A DNA stretch of 63,001 nt from Marinobacter sp. (lineage in GTDB: Bacteria; Pseudomonadota; Gammaproteobacteria; Pseudomonadales; Oleiphilaceae). Below the pieces are notes generated by a model. It had not been told where the DNA came from. It saw nothing but the letters and a program-made list of their open reading frames with translations, and did not search any database. Both the position numbers and the translations under genes were made by a program. Location: assembly GCA_014359475.1 (NCBI GenBank), contig JACIZI010000023.1, forward strand, positions 1 through 63,001, given 5' to 3'. Shown in pieces: positions 1 to 8,572 of this stretch. The first letter of the stretch is position 1, and every line of letters begins with the position of its first letter.

Positions 1-82
1 ACCTGCCCGTCCTCAACGATCGTGGGTTATCGTTGGGGATGGGTAAAAACCCTTAGACAGAGCCACATTGAGGAGGGCAGGT
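1..82. repeat. Long imperfect inverted repeat (foldback) at window edge
   Basis: Bases 1-8 (ACCTGCCC) pair with 75-82, and 10-16 (TCCTCAA) pair with 68-74, giving 15 base pairs interrupted only by a bulged G9. The enclosed 17-67 holds a small hairpin, GGG-TAAAAA-CCC (41-52), and the short arms AACGAT/ATCGTT (15-20 and 29-34). It could be a structured leader RNA, a cruciform, or the end of a small mobile repeat. It touches base 1, so it may extend further left. Its function is not known. Confidence 0.5.
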
Positions 83-100
83 CAAAACATCATGTCTAGG

Positions 101-131
101 GCCGATCAGCCACCATATGGTGCTGACCGGC
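101..131. promoter_or_regulatory. Extended palindrome centred on CACCATATGGTG
   Basis: GCCGATCAG-C-CACCAT is mirrored by ATGGTG-CTGACCGGC, with one A/C mismatch and one bulged C. The central 12 bases form a perfect palindrome. No T-run follows, so it does not look like a rho-independent terminator. It lies about 320 bases upstream of the amidohydrolase start and may be an operator or part of a structured leader. Confidence 0.4.
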
Positions 132-453
132 ATAACATAAGACAAGCAGCATCCATGCCACTCGTCAGCAGGCAGAAAGCACACGACAATCAATTACCTG
201 TGGAGAAAAAAGCATAACGACCCGACTGCCCCCGGAACCATGGCAGTGCAAGGTCTGCCACACTTGCACCCTCAAGGTGCAGTAATGAAAGCCTTCCAAG
301 AGAGAAACTCCCGGCCTGACCATGCGGTCAGGAAATGGACAGAATCTTGCATCACACTGCCTGCCCTTATCCTTCAACACAAGAATAGAAGCGGTCAGAA
401 GCCTGCCTGTCAGTGCTTCGGGACATTGCTCTTTCTTCCCAAAGGAGCAAGCA
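132..453 (+). other. Upstream region of the 8-oxoguanine deaminase-like gene, no convincing gene
   Basis: Open frames here on both strands are short or run into the downstream gene without a ribosome site, and none encodes a recognisable domain. I see no ATTGCTAGCAAT site, unlike the other operons of the island. The only clear signal is the ribosome binding site AAAGGAG at 441-447, just before the GTG start at 454. Confidence 0.5.
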
Positions 454-1815
454 GTGAACTACCTGATCCGGAACGCCACCGCCATTCATACCCAGGACAC
501 CCCCGGTGCCCGGGACATTCGCATCCGCAATGGGCGTATCACCGAGATGGGCCGGGGCCTCACGCCCTTGCCGGAACAACCGGAAACCGTTATCGACGCC
601 AGCGGCTGCGTGATCTGGCCAGGGCTGGTGAACACCCACCATCACCTGGCCCAGTCCATCATGAAGGGCGTACCGGGGGGGCTGAACCAGGGCCTCGGGG
701 AATGGCTCAGTAGCGTGCCCTATCGCTTCTGGCCGAAGGTCACTCCGGAACTGATGTACCACGCTGCCCGGCTGGGCCTGTACGAGATGATCCGCTCCGG
801 CGCCACCACTTGTGCCGACCACCACTACCTCTACCACTCCAATACCAGCCCGGAGCTGGAAGATACTGTGTGGCAGGCGGCGGAGGAACTGGGCATCCGC
901 CTGGTACTGTGCCGCGGCAGCGCCACCGAGACCGGGTCCCACGAAGGCATGATCGAACACCGTATAGAACCGGAGACCATCGACCAGGTGATCGACCGCC
1001 TGGATGCCACCCGCAAGAAGCACCACCAGAGCGGTGCGGATGCCATGAAAAAACTGGTGGTAGCCCCCACCAGCCTGATCCACTCCAGCACACCTGAGGG
1101 GTTGAGGATTCAGGCCCGCTGGGCCCGGGAGCATGGCCTCAGGATGCACTCCCACCTGCTGGAAGTAGAGTTTGACGAGATTAAAGCGCGGGAGAAGTAC
1201 CGCCAGAGTGCCATCGATTATGCAGAAGCCTGCGACTGGCTGGGGCCGGACGTATGGTATGCCCACCTGGTCCACAGCAACCCTCGCGCGGTCGAGCGGC
1301 TGGCTGCGACCGGCACCGGCATTGCCCACTGCCCCACGTCCAACTGTCGCCTGGGCAGCGGCATCGCCCCGGTAGTGGACATGCAAAAGGCCGGCGTACC
1401 CGTCTCTCTGGCAGTCGACGGCTCCGCCTCAGCCGAATCCGGCTCCATGCTGCAGGAACTGAACCTGGCCTGGCTGATCCACCGGGCTACCCACGGACCG
1501 GACGCTACCACTCTTGAACAGGTGCTGGACTGGGGCACCCGCGGCGGCGCCAACCTGCTGGGCCTGCAGGATACCGGCAGCCTGTCCGTAGGCAAACAGG
1601 CAGACCTGGTGGTCTACGACATCGACCAGCCCCGCTTCGCCGGCGTCCACTCAACGCTGCTGGCACCACTGATGTGCGGCGAACCCGTGCAGGTGCGGGA
1701 CAGTTTCGTGCAAGGGCGTCGCATTATAAAGGACGGCCATGTCGCCGGCCTGGATGAGCGGGAGCTGACCCGCAAGGTGCAGGAAGGAGTCGCCCGGATG
1801 CTGGCCGAGGCCTGA
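454..1815 (+). CDS. 8-oxoguanine deaminase-like amidohydrolase (AtzB/TrzN-like)
   Basis: Predicted metal-dependent hydrolase that would remove an amino group from a purine or related N-heterocycle in the cytoplasm. The 453-residue protein shows the amidohydrolase layout: a small N-terminal beta domain, HxH at residues 62-64 in NTHHHL, a TIM barrel with MHSHLLE and YAHLVHS histidines, and VDGSASAES carrying the last metal Asp. The closest families I recall are 8-oxoguanine deaminase and hydroxyatrazine ethylaminohydrolase (AtzB). The substrate is not decidable from sequence. I chose GTG 454 because AAAGGAG lies 6 bases upstream and conserved sequence begins there. An in-frame ATG at 322 would add 44 residues of unlikely sequence. 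It is monocistronic and convergent with the BMP gene, sharing a terminator. Confidence 0.8.
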   Translation: MNYLIRNATAIHTQDTPGARDIRIRNGRITEMGRGLTPLPEQPETVIDASGCVIWPGLVNTHHHLAQSIMKGVPGGLNQGLGEWLSSVPYRFWPKVTPELMYHAARLGLYEMIRSGATTCADHHYLYHSNTSPELEDTVWQAAEELGIRLVLCRGSATETGSHEGMIEHRIEPETIDQVIDRLDATRKKHHQSGADAMKKLVVAPTSLIHSSTPEGLRIQARWAREHGLRMHSHLLEVEFDEIKAREKYRQSAIDYAEACDWLGPDVWYAHLVHSNPRAVERLAATGTGIAHCPTSNCRLGSGIAPVVDMQKAGVPVSLAVDGSASAESGSMLQELNLAWLIHRATHGPDATTLEQVLDWGTRGGANLLGLQDTGSLSVGKQADLVVYDIDQPRFAGVHSTLLAPLMCGEPVQVRDSFVQGRRIIKDGHVAGLDERELTRKVQEGVARMLAEA

Positions 1816-1820
1816 GATCA

Positions 1821-1860
1821 GAACGCCGGCGGGGTCTTACCCGCCGGCGTTCCGGTTTTG
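1821..1860. terminator. Rho-independent terminator between convergent genes
   Basis: GAACGCCGGCGGG (1821-1833) pairs perfectly with 1840-1852 around the loop GTCTTA, followed by CGGTTTTG. The 13-bp GC-rich stem and short T-run serve the plus-strand amidohydrolase. The symmetrical stem may also stop the minus-strand BMP gene, which ends at 1870. Confidence 0.85.
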
Positions 1861-1869
1861 CCTGTCGGT

Positions 1870-2937
1870 TTATTCAGGCAGTTTTGCGGTGACACCTTCC
1901 ACGTACCAGTCCATGCCTGCCAGCGCCTCTTTAGTCATGGTCTTGCCTTTGGGCACCCTCAGTTCGCCACTCTGGTCCTTCAGCGGACCCGTGAAGGGGT
2001 GGAACTTGCCACTGTCGATGGACTCAATCACCTTGTCCACCTTCGCCCGCTGCTCGTCGGTCAGGCGGTCACTGATACCGACAATCTGGATCACATCATC
2101 GGCAATTCCGCCCCAGTAGTCGCTAGGTGTCCAGTCGCCGTCCATTACCGCCTGGACCGTTTCTATATAGTACGGGCCCCAGTCGTTGACCACAGACAGC
2201 AGATGCGCATCGCCACCGAACTTGCGCATGTCGGAAGCCTGACCCACGCCCCACTTGCCCCGTTTTTCGGCGGCCATCAGCGGCGCCGGGCTGTCCGTGT
2301 GCTGAACGATAACATCGGCGCCCTGGTCCATCAGCGCATTGGCAGCATCCGCCTCTTTCGCGGGATCGAACCAGGTGTTGGCCCATACCACCTTGATCTG
2401 GATGTCCGGATTAACAGACGTGGCGCCCAGGTATACGGCGTTAATGTCCCGGATAACTTCCGGGATAGGGAAAGAGGCAATATAGCCCAGCGTATCGGAC
2501 TCGGTTACCAGGCCTGCGGCAACGCCTGTTACGTAGCGCCCCTCATAGGTTGCCGAGAGGTAGGTACCCAGGTTGTCGGCCCGCTTATAGCCGGTAGCAT
2601 GCAAAAAGGTGATATCAGGGAACTGCTGTGCCACTCGTGCAGTAGGATTCATGAAGCCAAAGGAGGTGGTAAAAATCACATCATTACCAGCCTGGGCCAG
2701 TCGGCGGATCGTGCGCTCGGCATCGGCTCCCTCGTTAACGTTTTCCACATAGGTGGTCTTTACCTTGTCGCCGAAATGCTCCTCCAGGGCCAGGCGCCCC
2801 AGATCATGCTGGTAGCTCCAGCCGTGGTCCCCTATCGGGCCCACATACACGAAGCCAACTTTCAGCGGATCTTCCGCCATGGCGAGCACGGGCAAAGTGA
2901 GTGCGGCAACAAGTGCCAGGCTTTGTTTAAGACTCAT
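1870..2937 (-). CDS. BMP-family ABC transporter substrate-binding protein
   Basis: Periplasmic binding protein of the BMP (PnrA/Med-like) family, whose characterised members bind purine nucleosides or related compounds. The 355-residue protein starts with a signal peptide (about residues 1-21, cut near AMA-E), then the family motifs VGFVYVGPIGDHGWS, GNDVIFTTSFGFM and HTDSPAPL. It stands alone: no permease or ATPase of the matching type (YufO/P/Q-like) is in the window. It must pair with genes outside or be an orphan. A ribosome site, AGGAGA, precedes the ATG. Its placement opposite the 8-oxoguanine-deaminase-like gene suggests purine salvage (inference). Confidence 0.85.
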   Translation of the reverse strand: MSLKQSLALVAALTLPVLAMAEDPLKVGFVYVGPIGDHGWSYQHDLGRLALEEHFGDKVKTTYVENVNEGADAERTIRRLAQAGNDVIFTTSFGFMNPTARVAQQFPDITFLHATGYKRADNLGTYLSATYEGRYVTGVAAGLVTESDTLGYIASFPIPEVIRDINAVYLGATSVNPDIQIKVVWANTWFDPAKEADAANALMDQGADVIVQHTDSPAPLMAAEKRGKWGVGQASDMRKFGGDAHLLSVVNDWGPYYIETVQAVMDGDWTPSDYWGGIADDVIQIVGISDRLTDEQRAKVDKVIESIDSGKFHPFTGPLKDQSGELRVPKGKTMTKEALAGMDWYVEGVTAKLPE

Positions 2938-3042
2938 GAATACTTCTCCTGAACGGTTTGGTCGTTATGTTGTTTCCGTCATGACGGATCACCAATTAAC
3001 GGCAGCAAAAAGCTGGCCAAGTGTTCAGGAATTGTAATTCAC

Positions 3043-3054
3043 TGTTATATAACA
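3043..3054. promoter_or_regulatory. Perfect palindrome TGTTATATAACA in divergent promoter region
   Basis: A perfect 12-base AT-rich dyad, flanked by AATTGT (3030-3035) on one side and AACAATT (3051-3057) on the other. It lies about 105 bases upstream of the BMP gene and about 305 bases upstream of the importer ATPase. The remaining 2938-3359 intergenic DNA shows no gene. This may be an operator distinct from the ATTGCTAGCAAT family. Confidence 0.35.
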
Positions 3055-3335
3055 ATTTTGTTGATTGCCTGCTCCGGAGACAGGAAAAGCAATGCACCTA
3101 TGATGGCTTCGTGCCCGGTGATGGAGCAGCGGACATTGGGGAGTCACCCCGATTTTCCATGCTCAGAATTTGCGCACAGCGCCTTATTTTCAGGCACTGC
3201 CCCACCCGTGCCTCACTGAAACGACCCGTTTTACACCCTGCATGCCAAATCGTCCTTATAGTTTTCTTTCTATTTTTAAGCAGTTAGCGATATTTCCATC
3301 AGTCTGGCACAAGCTCTGCAGTCATCAACGAACGA

Positions 3336-3347
3336 ATTGTTAGCAAT
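3336..3347. promoter_or_regulatory. Island operator site 1 (ATTGTTAGCAAT)
   Basis: Near-perfect palindrome ending 12 bases before the ATG of the polyamine-type importer ATPase, so a bound repressor would sit on the leader close to the ribosome site. It is the exact reverse complement of the site at 8561. It belongs to the six-member set found upstream of the island operons. The likely reader is one of the two GntR/FCD regulators (inference). Confidence 0.6.
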
Positions 3348-3359
3348 TTTGGTGGTGGT

Positions 3360-4502
3360 ATGAGCAACGGATCGGTCGAGTTGGTGGGTGTGGTCAAACG
3401 TTATGGCGACTCCCCGGCGGTGAAAAACATCAATCTTTATATTGAGGGCAGTTCCTACTGCTGTCTGCTGGGCCCCAGCGGCTGCGGCAAATCCACCACC
3501 CTGCGAATGATTGCCGGACATGAATCGGTCACCGAGGGAGATATTCTGCTAAGCAATCGCAATGTGACCGACCTGCCACCCCGACGGCGGGGTACGGCAC
3601 TGATGTTCCAGAACTATGCCCTGTTCCCGCACCTGAACAGCCTGGACAACGTGGCTTTCAGCCTGCGGATTGCCGGCGTGGCCCCTGCGGAACGCCGGGC
3701 CAGGGCCCGGGAAATGCTGGCGCTGGTCAACATGGAGGATTACAGCGAGGCCCTGCCGGACCAGCTTTCCGGTGGCCAGCAGCAGCGAGTCGCGCTGGCC
3801 CGGGCACTGATCAACCAGCCGGAGGTCATCCTGTTGGATGAGCCCCTCTCGGCGCTGGATCCCTTCCTTCGCAACCGTATGCGAACCGAGCTCAAGCGGA
3901 TCCAGAAGCAATTGGGCATTACCTTTATCCACGTCACCCACTCCCAGGAAGAGGCCTTCGCCCTCGCCGATCAGGTGGTGGTAATGAACAATGGCAGCAT
4001 TGAACAGGTGGATACGCCGCCCGCTCTGTTCAGTGCCCCGCGAACGGCTTTCGTCGCCGGATTCATTGGCGGCCACAACATTATCGAGGGGACCGTCCAC
4101 AACCGGGAAATCCTGGTCAGTGATGGTATCCGTCTGCCACTGCCACCGGGCACAGAGGCGAGAGAACAGCCCGCCGGCGTGTCGCTGCGTTGCGATCACA
4201 TCTCGATCCACGCATCCCCCCCGACGAACACGACCAGCCTGCCCATGACCATCACTGCGGTGGAATACCAGGGACGCTATGTACAGCTGCAGGGTGACTG
4301 TGGCGACGGACTGTCGCTGGCAGTCTTCCAAAGCGATCAGGACTACCTTGCACACCCGTCCCGGGAAGGTGACACAGTACATGTGAGCTGGCACCCCCGG
4401 GATCTCAACATGCTTTATCGCACACCGGAACCGTCCGGCGTGTCCCCTTTCGTCAAACCCATAAACGAAAAACCCATCCCTCAAGGAGAGACCCATGCCT
4501 GA
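3360..4502 (+). CDS. ABC transporter ATP-binding protein, spermidine/putrescine (PotA) type
   Basis: Cytoplasmic ATPase subunit of a polyamine-type importer, 380 residues. Walker A GPSGCGKST is near residue 38, the signature LSGGQQQR near 136, and Walker B VILLDEP near 156 with the H-loop HVTHSQEEA after it. A C-terminal TOBE-type regulatory region follows from about 240. It is the first gene of a five-gene operon and overlaps the binding-protein gene by 8 bases. PotA-class importers move many small cationic or zwitterionic solutes, so the family alone does not give the substrate. The racemase at the operon end argues for a hydantoin or amino-acid-like solute (inference). The ribosome site upstream of the ATG is weak and overlaps the operator. 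Confidence 0.9.
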   Translation: MSNGSVELVGVVKRYGDSPAVKNINLYIEGSSYCCLLGPSGCGKSTTLRMIAGHESVTEGDILLSNRNVTDLPPRRRGTALMFQNYALFPHLNSLDNVAFSLRIAGVAPAERRARAREMLALVNMEDYSEALPDQLSGGQQQRVALARALINQPEVILLDEPLSALDPFLRNRMRTELKRIQKQLGITFIHVTHSQEEAFALADQVVVMNNGSIEQVDTPPALFSAPRTAFVAGFIGGHNIIEGTVHNREILVSDGIRLPLPPGTEAREQPAGVSLRCDHISIHASPPTNTTSLPMTITAVEYQGRYVQLQGDCGDGLSLAVFQSDQDYLAHPSREGDTVHVSWHPRDLNMLYRTPEPSGVSPFVKPINEKPIPQGETHA

Positions 4503-5844
4503 CGACAGCCATAACAACCCGATCCGCCGGCAAACCGAAGTCGACGACGCCACCGGTACAGGCAAGAAGGATGCAGGCCTGAGCCGACGCTCATTCCTCA
4601 AGGCCGCCAGCGCTCTTGGTGGCGCGGCTGTGGGTTCCGGGGCCATTACCGGCTTCCCGATGATCTGGGCCCAGAACATCAAGAATGTCACCCTGCGCCA
4701 GTTCGGCACCGGGGTATCCAACCTGAACGCTATCGCCGAAAAAGCCAGGCAGGACCTGGGCATCAACCTGCAACTCACCGCCCTGGATTCTGACGCAGTC
4801 ACCCAGCGGGCAATTACCCAGCCCAACTCCTATGACATTGCAGACATCGAATACTGGATTGCCAAGAAGGTCTTCCCGGCGGGAGTGATGCAGCCGATGG
4901 ATACACGCCGATTAAGCAATTTCGACAAGATCTCGAAACTGTTTATCACCGGTAAACTGACCGAGGATTCCGAGATTGCCCAAGGAACCGCCCCCCACAC
5001 CGTCGGCTTCGTCGAAAGCCAGAACTCCACCACTTTCGCCAGTGAGCCCACCCGCTGGATGACGCTGATCCCGACCATCTACAACGCGGACACCCTTGGC
5101 ATCCGCCCGGACCTGGTGGGCCGTCCCATCACCCGCTGGCGGGACATCATGGACCCGGCCTTCAAAGGCAGGACCTCAATCCTCAACATTCCCTCGATCG
5201 GCATCATGGATGCGGCAATGATCTGTGAGTCCATGGGCGAGATCCGGTATGGCAACAAGGGCAATATGACCCGCGACGAGATCGATGCCACCATCGACAT
5301 CCTGATGAAGGCCAAGTCCGATGGTCAGTTCCGGGCCTTCTGGAAGAGCTTCGACGAGTCGGTGAACCTGATGGCCTCCGGCGAAGTTGTTATACAATCC
5401 ATGTGGTCGCCCGCCGTCACTGCTGTCCGGTCCCGGGGCATTCCGTGCAAATACCAGCCACTGGAGGAAGGCTACCGGGCCTGGGGTGGCGGCATCGGTC
5501 TGGCAAAGCACCTGTCCGGCCTGGAACTGGATGCCGCCTATGAGTACATCGACTGGTATCTGTCAGGCTGGGTCGGCGCTTACCTGACCAAACAGGGCTA
5601 CTACAGTGCCGCACCAAAGACCTCCAAAGCCTACCTGACGGAGAATGAATGGGGTTACTGGATTGAAGGCAAGGAAGCCAAAGAAGATATCACCAACCCC
5701 GAGGGCAAAGTGATGGAAACCGCCGGTAGCGTCCGGGATGGCGGCTCCTACACCGAGCGGATGGGCAACGTGGCCTGCTGGAACTCCGTGATGGACGAAG
5801 ACCGCTACATGGTCCGCAAATGGAACGAGTTTATCGCATCCTGA
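4495..5844 (+). CDS. Extracellular solute-binding protein, PotD type, Tat signal
   Basis: Binding protein of the polyamine-type importer, 449 residues. The N-terminus carries a twin-arginine motif, SRRSFLKAA (about residues 29-37), followed by a hydrophobic stretch ending near WAQN. It should therefore be exported folded by the Tat system, unlike classical PotD, which uses Sec. The mature part has the type-II binding protein layout of PotD/PotF. The sequence does not identify the ligand. It begins inside the ATPase gene (8-base overlap) and is followed by a hairpin before the permeases. Confidence 0.85.
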   Translation: MPDDSHNNPIRRQTEVDDATGTGKKDAGLSRRSFLKAASALGGAAVGSGAITGFPMIWAQNIKNVTLRQFGTGVSNLNAIAEKARQDLGINLQLTALDSDAVTQRAITQPNSYDIADIEYWIAKKVFPAGVMQPMDTRRLSNFDKISKLFITGKLTEDSEIAQGTAPHTVGFVESQNSTTFASEPTRWMTLIPTIYNADTLGIRPDLVGRPITRWRDIMDPAFKGRTSILNIPSIGIMDAAMICESMGEIRYGNKGNMTRDEIDATIDILMKAKSDGQFRAFWKSFDESVNLMASGEVVIQSMWSPAVTAVRSRGIPCKYQPLEEGYRAWGGGIGLAKHLSGLELDAAYEYIDWYLSGWVGAYLTKQGYYSAAPKTSKAYLTENEWGYWIEGKEAKEDITNPEGKVMETAGSVRDGGSYTERMGNVACWNSVMDEDRYMVRKWNEFIAS

Positions 5845-5856
5845 TCTGAGCACCAG

Positions 5857-5885
5857 GACCGGCCCGGGCGTGGACCTGGCCGGTC
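5857..5885 (+). other. Intercistronic hairpin after binding-protein gene
   Basis: GACCGGCC (5857-5864) pairs with GGCCGGTC (5878-5885), just ahead of the permease ribosome site AGGAG. There is no T-run, so this is more likely an mRNA-stabilising or attenuating stem that raises binding-protein output over permeases than a full terminator. A matching arrangement follows the Liv-type binding protein at 9967. Confidence 0.55.
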
Positions 5886-5897
5886 AGGAGATACCCC

Positions 5898-6746
5898 ATG
5901 GCCTCTTCCCGAATGAGCTACCTGCAGGTCACGCCACTGGTAATGGTGATGCTGCTATTCCTTGTATTCCCGGTGCTGACCATCGTGGTGGTGAGTTTCT
6001 GGGACTTCAACGCCTACTCGCTGATCCCGGATCTGATCTGGGACAACTATGAATTCCTCCTCACCTCAAGCGTGACCCTGAAGGCCTACCTGACCACCTT
6101 GTTCTACGCGCTCACTACCTGGCTCATTACCTTCGTGCTGGGATTCACCGTTGCCTATTACCTGGCCTTTCATATCCGCAGCCCTGTCATTCAGGGCCTT
6201 ATGTTTGTGCTGTGCACCATTCCGTTCCTGACCTCCAACATCATCCGCATGATTTCCTGGATCCCCCTGCTGGGCCGCAACGGTCTGGTCAATTCCGGGC
6301 TGCAGGGTATGGGACTCACATCGGAACCGGTCGAATGGCTGCTCTACAGCGACTTTTCCGTCATCCTGGCGTTTGTGCACCTGTACACCCTGTTCATGGT
6401 GATTCCGGTCTTCAACTCGATGATGCGGATCGACCGGAATCTGGTGGAGGCCGCCATCGATGCCGGGGCCAGCACCTGGCAGACGATCGTGCGGATCATC
6501 CTGCCCCTGTGCAAATCCGGCATCGCCATCGGCTCGATTTTCGTCGTCACCCTGGTGATGGGTGATTTCATCACCGTGCGACTAATGAGTGGTGGCCTCA
6601 GCGCCTCCGTGGGGGTGCTGATCCACAACGAAATCTCCCTGTTACAGTACCCGGCCGCAGCCGCCGGGGCAGTGGTATTGTTGCTGACCGTGCTGCTGTT
6701 ACTGACCATCCTGTTCCGCTTCATCAACATACGCCAGGAGTTGTAA
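5898..6746 (+). CDS. ABC transporter permease, PotB type
   Basis: Inner-membrane permease of the polyamine-type importer, 282 residues with about six predicted membrane helices. The first spans residues 8-27 and the last runs to the C-terminus. The cytoplasmic loop that docks the ATPase is visible as EAAIDAGASTWQTIVRIILP (about residues 185-204). Start ATG 5898 follows AGGAG with 7-base spacing. The next gene starts 2 bases after its stop, so the two permeases are almost certainly co-translated. Confidence 0.88.
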   Translation: MASSRMSYLQVTPLVMVMLLFLVFPVLTIVVVSFWDFNAYSLIPDLIWDNYEFLLTSSVTLKAYLTTLFYALTTWLITFVLGFTVAYYLAFHIRSPVIQGLMFVLCTIPFLTSNIIRMISWIPLLGRNGLVNSGLQGMGLTSEPVEWLLYSDFSVILAFVHLYTLFMVIPVFNSMMRIDRNLVEAAIDAGASTWQTIVRIILPLCKSGIAIGSIFVVTLVMGDFITVRLMSGGLSASVGVLIHNEISLLQYPAAAAGAVVLLLTVLLLLTILFRFINIRQEL

Positions 6747-6748
6747 CC

Positions 6749-7603
6749 ATGGCCCATCATCGTGGACCACTGCATCTGCTGCTGACCCTGGTATTCATCC
6801 TGTTCCTGGCCTTCCTTTACGGCCCCACCCTGACCATCGGTATCCTGTCCTTTCAGGGCCCCGACGGGGGGCTTACTTTTCCCATGAACGGCCTGTCCCT
6901 GCACTGGTACGCTAATCTGTTCGAGAAACAGCAGGTCGGCGATTTTGGCGGCTCGCTGAGCCGCTCCCTGCTGCTGGGCCTGTCGGTGATGGTCTGCACC
7001 GTGGCATTCTCGCTGCTCGCCGGGCTGGCCTACCGGCGCCGGTTTCGGGGCGACTCGGCAATCTTTTACCTGACCCTGATCAGTCTGATCCTGCCGTCCA
7101 TACTGATCAGCCTCGGCATTGGCATCCTGTTCGATCAACTGGGCATCGCGCCCCACTGGTATGGTTCGGCCTTCGGTGCCCACCTGACCTGGACCCTGCC
7201 TTTCGGTTTGCTGATCATGTTTGCGGTGTTCAACCGTTTCAACAAGGTCTACGAAGCGGCCGCCACCGACATGGGTGCCAGTCGCTGGCAAACCTTCTGG
7301 CTGGTGGTGCTGCCACTGATACTGCCCAGCCTGATTGGAGTCGGGCTGTTGGGCTTCACCCTGTCCTACGACGAGTTCGCCCGTACGCTGATGACCTCGG
7401 GGAGCTTCAACACCCTGCCCCTGGAAATCTATGGCATGACTACCAACGTCACCACACCGGTACTCTATGCCCTGGGCACCTTCACCACCGCCGTTTCCTT
7501 TCTGCTGATCGGCCTGGCGCTGCTCAGCATGCGTTTGCTGACACGCCGCAAGCGCCGCCAGCCCCCCATTGAGGCCCCCGCCGATGAACCTGTTAATTAT
7601 TAA
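6749..7603 (+). CDS. ABC transporter permease, PotC type
   Basis: Second inner-membrane permease, 284 residues, about six helices. The docking motif EAAATDMGASRWQTFWLVVLP lies in the second half. Its ribosome site (CAGGAG) lies inside the end of the preceding permease gene. The last 20 bases overlap the racemase gene, showing tight coupling. With the three preceding genes it forms a complete importer: ATPase, binding protein and two permeases. Confidence 0.88.
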   Translation: MAHHRGPLHLLLTLVFILFLAFLYGPTLTIGILSFQGPDGGLTFPMNGLSLHWYANLFEKQQVGDFGGSLSRSLLLGLSVMVCTVAFSLLAGLAYRRRFRGDSAIFYLTLISLILPSILISLGIGILFDQLGIAPHWYGSAFGAHLTWTLPFGLLIMFAVFNRFNKVYEAAATDMGASRWQTFWLVVLPLILPSLIGVGLLGFTLSYDEFARTLMTSGSFNTLPLEIYGMTTNVTTPVLYALGTFTTAVSFLLIGLALLSMRLLTRRKRRQPPIEAPADEPVNY

Positions 7604-8312
7604 CCCTAATGACAGTGAGGCCATGCGCCAACAGATTGAAACCAGTTGCCGGGAGGTACAGGGCTGCCGCACCCTGCTGGATGTGGTCTGTGCGGGGGCT
7701 GGAGTACCCAGTGTGGAGGGCTTCGCCGATGGAGCCCTGGCACAGGTCGGAGTGCTCGAGCGCGTCCGAGAGGGTGAGGGCCGAGGTTACACCGGCTACC
7801 TGATCGCCTGCGCCGACGATACCGGAGTACACGCTGCCCGGGAACTTGCGCGGGGGCCCGTGGTGGGCATCGGCGAGGCCGCGTACCACACAGCAGCGCT
7901 GCTGGGGCATGGTTTTTCGGTGCTCACTGCCCAACGAAAATCCATTCCGGTCCTTGAGCAGAACCTGAGAGCCTATGGCCTTGAACACCTGACCCGCGGC
8001 ATCGAAGCAATGGAAATGCCGGTACTGTCACTGCCGGATGCATCCGAAACCGGCCTGACCAGCTCGCTGCTGGAGCGGGCCAGGCAGGTCACCCGGCGCC
8101 ACCGCAGCGAGGTATTGGTGCTCGGTTGCGCCGGACTCAGTCCCTACCAGCCCATGCTACAGGCGGAACTCGGCCTGCCTGTCGTGGATGGTGTGCGCAA
8201 CGGCCTGGTAATGCTGGAGGGCCTGCTGCGGGCAGGCCTGGCGACCAGCAAGGTCAACGGTTACCGGGCTGACGGACCGAACCGGGGAAGCAGATTTCCC
8301 ATGCCGTCATAG
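7584..8312 (+). CDS. Aspartate/glutamate/hydantoin racemase family protein
   Basis: Cofactor-independent racemase-fold enzyme, 242 residues from the chosen ATG. The family uses two cysteines as acid and base. These appear as IACADDTG in the first half and VLGCAGLSP in the second. Family members racemise hydantoins, allantoin, Asp or Glu. The start at 7584 (MNLLIINPN) matches the family N-terminus and overlaps the PotC gene by 20 bases. A further upstream in-frame start at 7569 looks less likely. As last gene of the importer operon, it suggests that the imported compound is a chiral hydantoin-like or amino-acid-like molecule (inference). Confidence 0.82.
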   Translation: MNLLIINPNDSEAMRQQIETSCREVQGCRTLLDVVCAGAGVPSVEGFADGALAQVGVLERVREGEGRGYTGYLIACADDTGVHAARELARGPVVGIGEAAYHTAALLGHGFSVLTAQRKSIPVLEQNLRAYGLEHLTRGIEAMEMPVLSLPDASETGLTSSLLERARQVTRRHRSEVLVLGCAGLSPYQPMLQAELGLPVVDGVRNGLVMLEGLLRAGLATSKVNGYRADGPNRGSRFPMPS

Positions 8313-8560
8313 CGGAAGGGGTAATCTTCTCCGGCGATTTATTTATTGCCTGCGAGTATATTGCATAAATTGCTGGTCTTTAAACATCTTTGGAGCCACC
8401 GCTCAAAGATTTGAATGGAGCAGCCTTCAATAAGAGCACGCTGGCAGCCCAGCAGCCCGCCGGCGGCGATCTTCATCGCACGGCCACCGGTAAAGTTAAT
8501 TTTCACATCAGGACTCATGAACCCTGCCGCCCGTTCCGGTGCCATGGAAGCCTCCGGAAA

Positions 8561-8572
8561 ATTGCTAACAAT
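8561..8572. promoter_or_regulatory. Island operator site 2 (ATTGCTAACAAT)
   Basis: Exact reverse complement of site 1 at 3336. It lies 204 bases upstream of the Liv-type binding-protein start and 161 bases from site 3, a spacing that could allow looping by a dimeric or tetrameric repressor (inference). Confidence 0.6.

Noticed and set aside
1-82. Integron attC site
   Set aside because: The arms lack the GTTRRRY and RYYYAAC core sites and no cassette structure or integrase is visible.
3360-8312. True spermidine/putrescine transporter
   Set aside because: The importer class fits, but coupling to a racemase and membership of the shared-operator regulon make a polyamine substrate unlikely. I named the genes by type only.
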